A stretch of 12,078 nucleotides of DNA from Patescibacteria group bacterium (GTDB lineage: Bacteria; Patescibacteriota; Microgenomatia; UBA1406; GWC2-37-13): contig CALRFM010000022.1 of NCBI GenBank assembly GCA_943356515.1, positions 1-12,078 on the forward strand, given 5' to 3'. How positions within the stretch are numbered: position 1 is the stretch's first letter; each line of letters opens with the position of its first letter. The position numbers and the translations under genes were made by a program. The notes under the pieces were generated by a model. It was given only the letters and a program-made list of their open reading frames with translations. It ran no database searches and was not told the origin of the DNA. Below are positions 1 to 6,718 of this stretch, in pieces.

Positions 1-1015
1 TATCTGTTATTACTTTTCCAATATCATGCAACAAGCATCCGAGCTTAACCGTATCTACATCTGCTTTTAGCTCGTGTGCTAGAGCGATCCCAATCTTCGT
101 TTCCTCTAATGTGTGAAGAATGAGGTTCTGCCCGTATGAAAAACGGTATTTAAATTGCCCAAGGAGACTTACAATTTCAGCAGGGAGATTAAATACATTC
201 ACGCGGTGAAGCATGTCTTCTCCTGCTTTAAGAATGACTTTATCTATTTCACTTCTTACTTTTTGCACAACTTCTTCTATACGCTGTGGTTGAATACGTC
301 CATCTTTTAATAGTTTTTCCATAGATATGCGGGCCACTTCTCGGCGTACTGAATCAAAGGATGACATACGCATAACGCCTTCTTCTTCCAAGTCTACGTC
401 TACCCCGGTTGCAAGTTCGAATGCACGAATATTACGTCCATCTTTCCCTATGATGCGACCTTTATAATCGTCACTGGGGAGTTGTATAACAGAGAGTGTA
501 TATTCTGAAACATAGTCTGTTGCTCCATACCTCATTGAGTCTAAAAGAATCTCTTGTGCTTTTTCTGTTGTTGTTTTTTTGATTTCTTCTTCTGCGCCTC
601 GTATTCGCTTGGCAATTTCTCCTTTTAATTTATCTTCCCATGCATCTAAAAGGAGCTTTCGCGCTTCGTCTTTAGTAAGTTTTGCTATCTTTTCGAGTTT
701 GGCAATAATCTGATCTTTTTGTTCTAAGTTATCTTTTATTATTTTTTCAATACTCAGCTCTTTGGTACGAAGACTTTGTTCTCCACTACTTAGTTGTTTC
801 CCTCTGTCTTCTAATCGTTGCTCTTTTTGAGAAAGTCTTTTTTCAATGTCGATTGTTTTATTTATCGCACTGCTTGCTTGCTTTTCTGCATCTTGTTTAA
901 TAGAAAGGGCATCTTCATTTGCCTTAAGAAGGATCTCTTTTGCACGTTGTTGTGCTTTGGTTATTTCTTCCTGTCGCACTTGGCGAAACAGGGAGTTGAT
1001 GATGGACTGTAACAT
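1..1015 (-). CDS. rny: Ribonuclease Y, 3' end cut off by window edge
   Basis: Endoribonuclease of the RNase Y family, which starts bulk mRNA decay. The visible 338 residues begin with a long charged coiled-coil region (about 10-150, rich in K, E, Q and A). A KH RNA-binding domain follows, with the GRIIGKDGRN motif at 186-195. Next comes the start of the HD phosphohydrolase domain, with a first metal-ligand His near 301 and the HD pair in LLHDIGK at 328-334. The rest of the HD domain lies outside the window. The ATG at 1013-1015 is the only start available: no ATG, GTG or TTG lies in frame before the upstream stop at 1064-1066. Family members normally start with a transmembrane anchor, but this one opens MLQSIINSLFRQVRQEE with no such helix. 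It lies 203 bp downstream of recX on the same strand. Identity is firm; the missing anchor is an observation. Confidence 0.93.
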   Translation of the reverse strand, partial: MLQSIINSLFRQVRQEEITKAQQRAKEILLKANEDALSIKQDAEKQASSAINKTIDIEKRLSQKEQRLEDRGKQLSSGEQSLRTKELSIEKIIKDNLEQKDQIIAKLEKIAKLTKDEARKLLLDAWEDKLKGEIAKRIRGAEEEIKKTTTEKAQEILLDSMRYGATDYVSEYTLSVIQLPSDDYKGRIIGKDGRNIRAFELATGVDVDLEEEGVMRMSSFDSVRREVARISMEKLLKDGRIQPQRIEEVVQKVRSEIDKVILKAGEDMLHRVNVFNLPAEIVSLLGQFKYRFSYGQNLILHTLEETKIGIALAHELKADVDTVKLGCLLHDIGKVITD

Positions 1016-1218
1016 AAGGGGTATAACTGTATGTGAAGAAGTGCGCCTAAAAAAATTTGTGCGTCAATATACTATATCAGTCTACCTAAATTGTGTTACA
1101 GAAGTAGTGGTGATAAATGTTGACATAGATTGTTATAATAACTTTTGTGCGTGTGCTTCTTCGATCTAATTTTTAATCACCCTATTGTACTTGGTCTGCC
1201 ATAATAGTGCAAGATGGA

Positions 1219-1701
1219 TTATGTTGAAGCTTCCTGCTCATATATAGTACGAATTATGTCATATGAAAATCCTTTTCTTGCAAGGTAATCATATGCCTTT
1301 TTCTTTCTCTTAAGTGGGTGAAGGTCTTGCCAACGACCAATTACTTTTGTGAGTGCTCTTTGAGCAAGTTCTTCCTCGTCAAGCTCGTGTGTATTGAAAT
1401 ACTCACCTATATCTTCTTGTGAGATTCCTTTGATTTTAAGTTCTCTTGTCATAAGATATTCGCTTCGAGGTTTACTTGTTACGCGCGACCGCACATATTC
1501 TTTTATAAACTCGCTGTCGTTTAAATACTTCTCTTTGAGTAAGAATAATATTACTTCGTCAATATAAGGAAGTGCTTTCGGGTATTTTTGGGCTTTGTTG
1601 GTAAGTTGTGTGCGCATTTCGTGCACGGTGCGTGCGCGGAAACGAAGGTATTGATACGCACTTAATTTAAGTTGATGTATATAGTCTTCTTTTGATTCCA
1701 T
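1219..1701 (-). CDS. recX: RecX-family regulator of RecA
   Basis: Small helical protein (160 aa, usual for the family) that binds RecA filaments and modulates their growth and activity. The sequence shows the tandem three-helix repeats typical of RecX: an A-x-x-YLRFRARTVHEM repeat at about 15-30, a YLNDSEFIKEYVRSR repeat at about 60-74, and a C-terminal KAYDYLARKGFSYDIIRTI repeat at about 135-153. It starts 14 bp after the recA stop codon, so the two are almost certainly one transcript. recA-recX adjacency is a classic arrangement and supports the call. AGGA lies only 2-3 nt before the ATG, too close for a normal ribosome-binding site. No LexA-type operator was seen nearby. Confidence 0.88.
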   Translation of the reverse strand: MESKEDYIHQLKLSAYQYLRFRARTVHEMRTQLTNKAQKYPKALPYIDEVILFLLKEKYLNDSEFIKEYVRSRVTSKPRSEYLMTRELKIKGISQEDIGEYFNTHELDEEELAQRALTKVIGRWQDLHPLKRKKKAYDYLARKGFSYDIIRTIYEQEAST

Positions 1702-1715
1702 ATCCTAACTATATG

Positions 1716-2783
1716 TTACTCTTCTTGCTTTTTGGGGACTCTTTGCTCAGATGCCATATTAATACCAAGTTGTTCATAGACAAATTTTGTTATCTTGTGC
1801 TCGAGTGTGGGATGTTCTTTTAAGTGTTCTTTTGCTTGTTCTATGCCTTGCCCTAACAATTCACCTTCATATTTGTAAAAGGCTCCACTTTTTTCGATAA
1901 TATTTTTCTCACTTGCCAAATCTATAAGCGCTCCTAAATTATCTACTCCATCTGGTATGATGCTAAATTCTGCTTTGCGAAATGGTGGCGCCACTTTATT
2001 TTTTACTACTTTCACCCGTACACGAGCACCTATGACCTCGTCACCTTTTTTAAGAGTTTGAATTTTGCGAACATCCATACGAATAGACGAATAGAATTTA
2101 AGCGCCATTCCTCCTGGTGTTGTTTCTGGGTTGCCGAACATAATACCAATTTTCATACGGAGTTGGTTGGTAAATAAGATGGTTGTTTTAGATTTTGAAA
2201 TAATGCCGGTAAGTTTACGGAGTGCTTGAGACATGAGTCGGGCTTGAAGTCCCATTTGTGCGTCTCCCATTTCTCCTTCTATTTCTGCCCGTGGCACAAG
2301 CGCAGCTACTGAATCTATTATTATGAGATCGAGCCCGCCTGATCGAATGAGTGTTTCGGTTATCTCAAGTGCTTGCTCTCCCGTGTCTGGTTGAGAGATG
2401 AGAAGTTCATCTAGCTTTACTCCAAGCTTCTCTGCCCACGCAGGATCAAGTGCATGTTCTGCGTCTATAAACGCAGCAGTTCCCCCCGCTTTTTGTATTT
2501 GTGCAACAATAGACAATGTGATGGTTGTTTTACCCGAGGCCTCGGGGCCGTATAATTCTATTACTCTTCCTTTTGGTACGCCGCCAACACCAAGTGCAAT
2601 ATCGAGTGGAAGTATTCCTGTAGATGTTGTTTCAATCATTGCAACTGGACCTTCACCCATTCTCATAATAGAACCTTTTCCAAATTCCTTTTGTATTTGT
2701 TCAATAGCTAAGCTTATTGCTTTTTCTTTATCGCTCATGGGGTTGGTATTTAATGTTTTTGGCGGTGCTTTTTTAGGAGCCAT
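1716..2783 (-). CDS. recA: RecA recombinase
   Basis: DNA-dependent ATPase that forms filaments on single-stranded DNA, carries out strand exchange and normally triggers the SOS response. At 355 aa it has the usual length. Walker A GPEASGKTT is at 79-87, the catalytic Glu in the DAEHALDP motif is at 109, Walker B LIIIDSVAAL is at 153-162, loop L1 is around 167-182, and loop L2 with FTNQLRMKIG starts at 204. The short C-terminal tail ends KKQEE. The chosen start gives a 15-residue Lys/Pro-rich extension before the canonical MSDKEKAISLAIEQ; the internal ATG at 2736-2738 is an alternative. Neither has a Shine-Dalgarno sequence. It lies 54 bp downstream of the IPETG protein gene and is probably transcribed with it, with recX following. 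No SOS box is recognisable upstream, so damage induction is unproven. Confidence 0.98.
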   Translation of the reverse strand: MAPKKAPPKTLNTNPMSDKEKAISLAIEQIQKEFGKGSIMRMGEGPVAMIETTSTGILPLDIALGVGGVPKGRVIELYGPEASGKTTITLSIVAQIQKAGGTAAFIDAEHALDPAWAEKLGVKLDELLISQPDTGEQALEITETLIRSGGLDLIIIDSVAALVPRAEIEGEMGDAQMGLQARLMSQALRKLTGIISKSKTTILFTNQLRMKIGIMFGNPETTPGGMALKFYSSIRMDVRKIQTLKKGDEVIGARVRVKVVKNKVAPPFRKAEFSIIPDGVDNLGALIDLASEKNIIEKSGAFYKYEGELLGQGIEQAKEHLKEHPTLEHKITKFVYEQLGINMASEQRVPKKQEE

Positions 2784-2837
2784 ATGAGAAGTGTAAATGT
2801 ATAACTGCAGACATTATTACATAAGAATATCTAAAAA

Positions 2838-3296
2838 TCAAACTAAGCGCTTTTTTATATACATTCCCCCAGCCAGAGCCAAGAAAGAGAGGGGTATGAT
2901 AAGTGTGGGAAGCCCAGTTTCTGGAATCTGTGTTGCGTTATCTATAGAACTCGTTCCGCCGTACCCATTATCTACCACTACTTGCACTTGTGTCGGGGTT
3001 CCAGAAAGCTGTGTTACTCCTGGGGTGGCAGAAATAGCTGTGATTATTCTTGTGGGAGTAATTGATATACTTGGTGTTGGTGATTCCTGACCAAATAAAA
3101 ATGCCAGGGGATTTTTCCAACCTTTTTTCTCTACTTGCCCTGTTGGAGAAGGTGTTGCGGTCAAAGTTACTTGGACTGTATTTTTAGTATCTGTTGTTTT
3201 ATTTTTTCCTGCTTGTATGCGATTGTTTACCCATACGAAAATAAGAATGAGAACGATGAATCCGAGTACGAGAGAGATGAGTCTGTTGAATTCCAT
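2838..3296 (-). CDS. Small surface protein with IPETG sortase-like tail
   Basis: A 152-aa protein of unknown function. Residues 6-23 form a strongly hydrophobic N-terminal helix (signal anchor or signal peptide) followed by basic residues. Residues 35-123 are a Thr/Pro/Ser/Val-rich, low-complexity stretch, as in cell-surface stalks. The C-terminus has IPETG at 124-128, a hydrophobic helix at about 131-146 and a basic KKRLV end. That three-part order (LPXTG-like motif, membrane helix, positive tail) is the layout of a sortase sorting signal. No sortase gene is in the window. It could instead be a two-helix membrane protein that is never cleaved. It sits between comFC and recA, has its own strong promoter at 3303-3331, and is probably the first gene of the transcript running into recA. 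The ATG coincides with the predicted transcription start. Confidence 0.75.
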   Translation of the reverse strand: MEFNRLISLVLGFIVLILIFVWVNNRIQAGKNKTTDTKNTVQVTLTATPSPTGQVEKKGWKNPLAFLFGQESPTPSISITPTRIITAISATPGVTQLSGTPTQVQVVVDNGYGGTSSIDNATQIPETGLPTLIIPLSFLALAGGMYIKKRLV

Positions 3297-3302
3297 GGGG
3301 GT

Positions 3303-3331
3303 ATTATATCATTATAGGTTAGGGTTTTCAA
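3303..3331 (-). promoter_or_regulatory. Strong sigma70-type promoter, apparently leaderless
   Basis: On the minus strand a TTGAAA -35 box (3326-3331) and a perfect TATAAT -10 box (3303-3308) are separated by exactly 17 bp. Six bases separate the -10 box from the ATG at 3294-3296, so the expected start (seventh base) is the A of the start codon. A second TATAAT lies at 3311-3316. The promoter fits in the short gap after comFC and should drive the IPETG gene and recA-recX. Confidence 0.65.
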
Positions 3332-3335
3332 TATA

Positions 3336-4028
3336 CTATCGAATTCCATGTGCGATAGTGAATAAATATACTTTGTCGCAGTTGTGTTTTTTAAGTTCAC
3401 GTGCCGCTTCTATAGCCGTTGCTCCAGATGTATATAGGTCATCAACAAGGAGAATGTTCTTATTGGTAATAAGATGATTTTCTTTCAAAACAAACGCGCC
3501 TTTTACATTTTGTCCGCGGTGTGTTCTGTCTTTAATCTGAGCTTGTGGTGGGGTATTTTTTGTTCGAATAAGTGGGTTTATGATGAGAATCTTACGCTTT
3601 GACTGAAGGAATTTCGCAATTATTTCAGCCTGATTAAATCCACGCTTCTTTAATTTGTTTTTGTGAAGTGGTATGGGAGAAAGCACGAGATTGGGTGTAT
3701 GACAAATAATAAAATCTAGTTCGTTTGCCCAACTCTTATCTAATTTACCAAGAGCGTCAATAAAGTCTCTCTGTCGGAGCCCATACTTAAATTGCTTTAT
3801 AATACTCTTCCCTACTCCTTTATATTGAAAGATGGTGGTGGTTTGATGAATGGGACAATGTTTCTGACATCTGAAGTGCGTTTTCCCATGCTCACTTGGC
3901 TCTTGACAAACAATGCATATAGGCTCTCTTATATATGATACCTCTTTCAGACATGATGGACACAAAGGAGATCCATACGATTTACAACCCATACACCACT
4001 TAGGAAATAAGATGTTAAGTAAACACAT
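3336..4028 (-). CDS. comFC: ComFC-type phosphoribosyltransferase (competence protein)
   Basis: ComF-family protein of 230 aa, the usual size. The family is needed for natural DNA uptake and probably acts on incoming single-stranded DNA in the cytoplasm. The N-terminus is a zinc-finger region with Cys pairs C12/C15, C23/C26 and C38/C41, plus C54 and C58. The phosphoribosyltransferase domain has the RGFNQAEIIA motif at 129-138, a QAQIKDRTHRGQNVKGAF stretch at 162-179, and a PRPP-binding loop ILLVDDLYTSGAT at 192-204 with the two acidic residues intact. It is divergent from dnaA across a 126-bp AT-rich spacer. A downstream gene with its own promoter starts 39 bp after it. Having comFC and recA in the same strand block fits a DNA-uptake role, but this is context, not proof. 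Confidence 0.9.
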   Translation of the reverse strand: MCLLNILFPKWCMGCKSYGSPLCPSCLKEVSYIREPICIVCQEPSEHGKTHFRCQKHCPIHQTTTIFQYKGVGKSIIKQFKYGLRQRDFIDALGKLDKSWANELDFIICHTPNLVLSPIPLHKNKLKKRGFNQAEIIAKFLQSKRKILIINPLIRTKNTPPQAQIKDRTHRGQNVKGAFVLKENHLITNKNILLVDDLYTSGATAIEAARELKKHNCDKVYLFTIAHGIR

Positions 4029-4037
4029 ATAGATTTG

Positions 4038-4043
4038 ATTGTA
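4038..4043 (-). promoter_or_regulatory. Possible -10 element for comFC
   Basis: TACAAT on the minus strand lies 9 bases before the comFC ATG. This would give a leader of only about 2-3 nt. No good -35 hexamer sits at the right distance (the 17-bp position reads TATTCA), so the call is weak. Confidence 0.3.
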
Positions 4044-4078
4044 CCCTCTTTTTCCTCTTTTGAATACAAAAGATATAG

Positions 4079-4107
4079 TTGTAAATTAATGTTAATATGT
4101 TTATTAT
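4079..4107 (+). promoter_or_regulatory. Probable dnaA promoter
   Basis: TTGTAA (4079-4084) and TATTAT (4102-4107) are separated by exactly 17 bp. The predicted start near 4114 falls inside the DnaA box at 4109-4117, so DnaA bound there would block initiation. This fits classic dnaA autorepression. The leader would be about 40 nt. Other AT-rich placements are possible. Confidence 0.42.
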
Positions 4108-4108
4108 T

Positions 4109-4127
4109 TGTGGATAAGTTATACACA
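4109..4127. promoter_or_regulatory. Pair of DnaA boxes upstream of dnaA
   Basis: TGTGGATAA at 4109-4117 is a perfect consensus DnaA box on the minus strand (TTATCCACA). TTATACACA at 4119-4127 is a consensus-type box on the plus strand. They face opposite ways and are separated by one base. The flanking DNA (about 4064-4154) is very AT-rich. The pair also sits exactly where gene orientation switches from minus to plus, as expected at or beside a chromosome origin. Confidence 0.8.
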
Positions 4128-4154
4128 ATTAGTTCGCATTATTTATTCAGGTTT

Positions 4155-5492
4155 ATGCAGCAATCTTTCTGGGAATCATTTCTTAAATCAGTAGAGTATT
4201 TAAAAGTATCAAACCAAATATACTACTCCGTTCTTGCAAATGCTCGGCCAACAAACATACAAGAAGGCACCATAACTCTTGTGTGTGATAGCACTGGATC
4301 GTATTCATACCTCCAAAGAAAAAAACAGGATCTTGAAGAAAAACTTACTGCTCACGCAGGTAAAGATCTTACGGTAGAAATACTTCTCGAAACAACGGTT
4401 CCTAAACCACAAGATGAAGGGCCACTTCTTGGTTTTAAACCAACGCTAGAAGACATATTGCGTCAGGCAGGAATTCATCCCAATTGTTCATTTGATAATT
4501 TTGCCGTATCTTCAAGTAATCAGGTTGCTTTTGCTGCTTCTCAGGCTGTTGCAAAAAGCCCTGGATCGTCATACAACCCGTTATTTCTCTATGGTGGTGT
4601 TGGTGTGGGGAAAAGCCACATAGCACAAGCGGTGGCACGTGAAATACTTAAAGACCATGAAGACGTTCATGTTCTTTTTTGCTCTGGGGAAAAATTTATG
4701 AACGATCTTATAGAAGCTATTCGGGGGAAAAAAACTCCATCTTTTCGTAAAAAATATCGTTCACTTGGGCTCATTATTTTAGATGATATTCAATTTATCG
4801 CTGGCAAACAGACGGTGCAGGAAGAGTTTTTTCATACATTTAATAGCGTTATATCTGCCGGCGGCCAGATCATTCTCACTTCAGATAAGCCTCCACACGA
4901 AATACGAAACTTAGAAGATAGGCTCCGCTCTCGTTTTTCTGGTGGTCTGTTAGTAGACATTCAGCCACCAGGATTTGAGCTCAGAACCGCCATTCTTCTT
5001 ATTAAAGCAAAAGAGAAAAATATCGAAATAGACATATCTGCAGCAAAAATAATTGCTGATATCATCACCGACACACGGGCTCTTGAGGGTACCCTTTTAT
5101 CACTCTATGCACAAAATCTGAGCGAGAAGGATCAGAAAATAACACTCGATACGGTGGAGGTGTTCTTCCAGAAGAATAATAAAACCAAGCAGGTTGAAAA
5201 GATATCACCACAAGAAGTGATAAAGGCCGTGTGCGCTTATTACAATATTAAACCGGCGCAGATACGGGGGGGGACACGGAAACGAGAGATAGCACTTACG
5301 CGCCAAATTATTATGTATCTTCTTCGAACGGAGCTTAACATAGGTTTAGAAGACGTTGCGTTTTTAGTAAAACGAAAAGACCATACAACTGTAATGCACG
5401 CAGTAAATAAGATTCAAGGCATGAGTATGAAGGATGTTGAATTTAAAAAAGAGATTGATGTGATAAGACAAACCATACACGTATCTACATAG
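4155..5492 (+). CDS. dnaA: Chromosomal replication initiator DnaA
   Basis: AAA+ ATPase that binds DnaA boxes, opens the origin and loads the replicative helicase. From the chosen ATG the protein has 445 aa and starts MQQSFWESFLKSVEYLK, matching the usual domain I opening. The open frame continues upstream to 4035, but those 40 codons read through the promoter and DnaA boxes and look untranslated. Walker A GGVGVGKSH is at 147-155, Walker B LIILDDIQFI at 206-215, sensor 1 LTSDKPP at 241-247, and the arginine-finger region RLRSRF at 256-261. Domain IV has a basic helix at 371-391 and the DNA-reading signature RKDHTTVMHAVNKI at 407-420. The usual LPRQ in domain IV reads LTRQ here. An 8-G run at 5266-5273 lies in domain IV with the frame intact. 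It is probably autoregulated by the boxes at 4109-4127. Confidence 0.97.
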   Translation: MQQSFWESFLKSVEYLKVSNQIYYSVLANARPTNIQEGTITLVCDSTGSYSYLQRKKQDLEEKLTAHAGKDLTVEILLETTVPKPQDEGPLLGFKPTLEDILRQAGIHPNCSFDNFAVSSSNQVAFAASQAVAKSPGSSYNPLFLYGGVGVGKSHIAQAVAREILKDHEDVHVLFCSGEKFMNDLIEAIRGKKTPSFRKKYRSLGLIILDDIQFIAGKQTVQEEFFHTFNSVISAGGQIILTSDKPPHEIRNLEDRLRSRFSGGLLVDIQPPGFELRTAILLIKAKEKNIEIDISAAKIIADIITDTRALEGTLLSLYAQNLSEKDQKITLDTVEVFFQKNNKTKQVEKISPQEVIKAVCAYYNIKPAQIRGGTRKREIALTRQIIMYLLRTELNIGLEDVAFLVKRKDHTTVMHAVNKIQGMSMKDVEFKKEIDVIRQTIHVST

Positions 5493-5606
5493 TATACACA
5501 GGGTGTCAACAGAGAAAAGGGGGGGTTTGTTTGGTCTTGAAAATACGAAGCGCGTTTTATACACTTATGCACAGCCCCTATTACTACTAAAGTATATATA
5601 CTACCA
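5493..5606 (+). other. Candidate oriC unwinding region (DnaA boxes, GC block, DnaA-trios)
   Basis: The dnaA-dnaN spacer holds a near-consensus box, GTATACACA (5492-5500). It also holds two abutting boxes, TTATACACT (5557-5565, one mismatch) and TTATGCACA (5565-5573, matching TTATNCACA). Directly after them come a short GC block (5574-5577) and the triplets CTA-TTA-CTA-CTA (5578-5589), followed by AT-rich DNA to the dnaN start. Read on the complementary strand the triplets are 3'-GAT-AAT-GAT-GAT-5', which fits the DnaA-trio consensus 3'-[G/A]A[T/A]-5' described for the Bacillus subtilis basal unwinding system. The order box, GC block, trios, AT-rich DNA is the same. A G7 run lies at 5519-5525. 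That this is the active origin is inferred. Confidence 0.68.
5537..5565 (+). promoter_or_regulatory. Possible dnaN promoter overlapping DnaA boxes
   Basis: TTGAAA (5537-5542) and TACACT (5560-5565) are 17 bp apart. The -10 box overlaps the DnaA box at 5557-5565. If used, DnaA binding would couple dnaN expression to origin occupancy. Alternatively, the TATATA at 5595-5600 lies six bases before the ATG and would give a leaderless dnaN message, but it lacks a -35. dnaN may simply be read through from dnaA. Confidence 0.3.
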
Positions 5607-6704
5607 ATGAACATAGCACTTGATAAGGAAAAACTTTTGTTGAATATTAAAATTGCACAAGAGTTTACTGCAAACAGACTAACATCCACACAAGCTCTAC
5701 AAGGAGTGTATTTATCTACCGAAGAAAGGGCGCTTCATATATATAGCACTGACTTAAATAGTTATTTCCACACCACACTTTTAGAAGGAGATGTTCCTGA
5801 TATACATATCATTATAGAACCAAAGAAAATTATTGAGTTTGTGCAGTTGTTGGATGCCGGAGACATCAATCTTATTATGAGTGGGCAAAGCATGACCATA
5901 CAACAAAAAAAGACAAAGGGCGTTTTCCCCTGCATTATGGCAGAAGACTTCCCCCAACCACCACACCTATCTGACACGTCAGAGCAAATCGAAACATCTC
6001 TTATAAGTAAAAACCTCTCTAAGCTCCTCTTCTCTGCCTCATCTGACGATGCCCGACCCGTGCTTACGGGGGTAAATATTGTTTCAGAAGAAACCGGCGT
6101 TGTATTTGTAACAACTGATGGCTTTCGGCTATCGATAGTAAAAGAAGCGCAAAAAGGCGCAATTCCATCTATGATTATTCCGTCAGACTTTCTAAAAAAA
6201 GTAGCTGGGTATATAAAAGATAATAAATCAATTTCTTTTTCATATTCCAAAAAAGAGCAGGTGGTACGACTCTCAAACGGAGAAATGGACTTTTATACCA
6301 GCCTTATAGACGGGGAATTTCCTCCATATGAACGTGTTCTTCCTGACGATAAGACAACAACAATAATCATACAAAGACAAGAACTTATTCGTAACACCAA
6401 GCTCATTTCTGTTTTTGCCCGGGACTATTCGCACGTAGTTCAATATGACTTTAGCGACAACATGCTTAGAATTTCTCCAAAAAAAGAAGCTAACGAAGAA
6501 AATGTGACCACACAAGACGTAAAAATAGACGGAGCGCCACAGAAGGTAGCATTTAACTACCGCTACGTGATAGACTTTTTAAACAGCGTTGATAGTGAAG
6601 AAATAATCATTGAAATACTCCGACCAGACGCGCCAGTAGTATTCAAGTCAGCAAAAGATACAACATATACCCATATTATTATGCCAGTGCGCACACAGGA
6701 ATAA
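5607..6704 (+). CDS. dnaN: DNA polymerase III beta subunit (sliding clamp)
   Basis: The ring-shaped clamp that tethers the replicative polymerase to DNA and docks many other proteins. At 365 aa it has the normal length for the three-domain clamp. It starts MNIALDKEKLLLNIKIAQEF, has the STDLNSYFHTTL segment of domain I, a domain II segment with DARPVLTGVNI and TTDGFRLSI, a domain III segment with DGEFPPYERVLP, and ends IIMPVRTQE, the usual MPVR-type C-terminus that forms part of the partner-binding pocket. It follows dnaA after the 114-bp candidate origin and precedes an unrelated membrane protein gene by 14 bp. dnaA-dnaN is the most conserved order at bacterial origins. No Shine-Dalgarno sequence is visible; the six bases before the ATG are CTACCA. 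Confidence 0.97.
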   Translation: MNIALDKEKLLLNIKIAQEFTANRLTSTQALQGVYLSTEERALHIYSTDLNSYFHTTLLEGDVPDIHIIIEPKKIIEFVQLLDAGDINLIMSGQSMTIQQKKTKGVFPCIMAEDFPQPPHLSDTSEQIETSLISKNLSKLLFSASSDDARPVLTGVNIVSEETGVVFVTTDGFRLSIVKEAQKGAIPSMIIPSDFLKKVAGYIKDNKSISFSYSKKEQVVRLSNGEMDFYTSLIDGEFPPYERVLPDDKTTTIIIQRQELIRNTKLISVFARDYSHVVQYDFSDNMLRISPKKEANEENVTTQDVKIDGAPQKVAFNYRYVIDFLNSVDSEEIIIEILRPDAPVVFKSAKDTTYTHIIMPVRTQE

Positions 6705-6718
6705 TCGCGTACTGTATA

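Noticed and set aside
1120..1139. TTGACA followed by TATAAT on the plus strand in the rny-recX spacer
   Set aside because: The spacing is only 8 bp, far too short for a sigma70 promoter, and no plus-strand gene follows. The 1016-1218 spacer shows no other feature I can support.
846..1169. Plus-strand 107-aa reading frame
   Set aside because: It overlaps the start of RNase Y on the opposite strand and has no recognisable protein features.
2398..2787. Plus-strand 129-aa reading frame opposite recA
   Set aside because: It is the antisense shadow of the conserved recA coding sequence.
2784..2837. LexA-type SOS operator or strong promoter before recA
   Set aside because: No Bacillus- or E. coli-type LexA palindrome is visible, and the TATACA at 2798-2803 has no suitable -35. 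Read-through from the upstream gene is more likely.
4035..4154. Forty-codon N-terminal extension of DnaA
   Set aside because: It reads through the probable promoter and DnaA boxes, and the protein from 4155 starts like normal DnaA domain I.
5762..6250. Minus-strand 162-aa reading frame
   Set aside because: It lies entirely opposite dnaN, which is conserved along its whole length.
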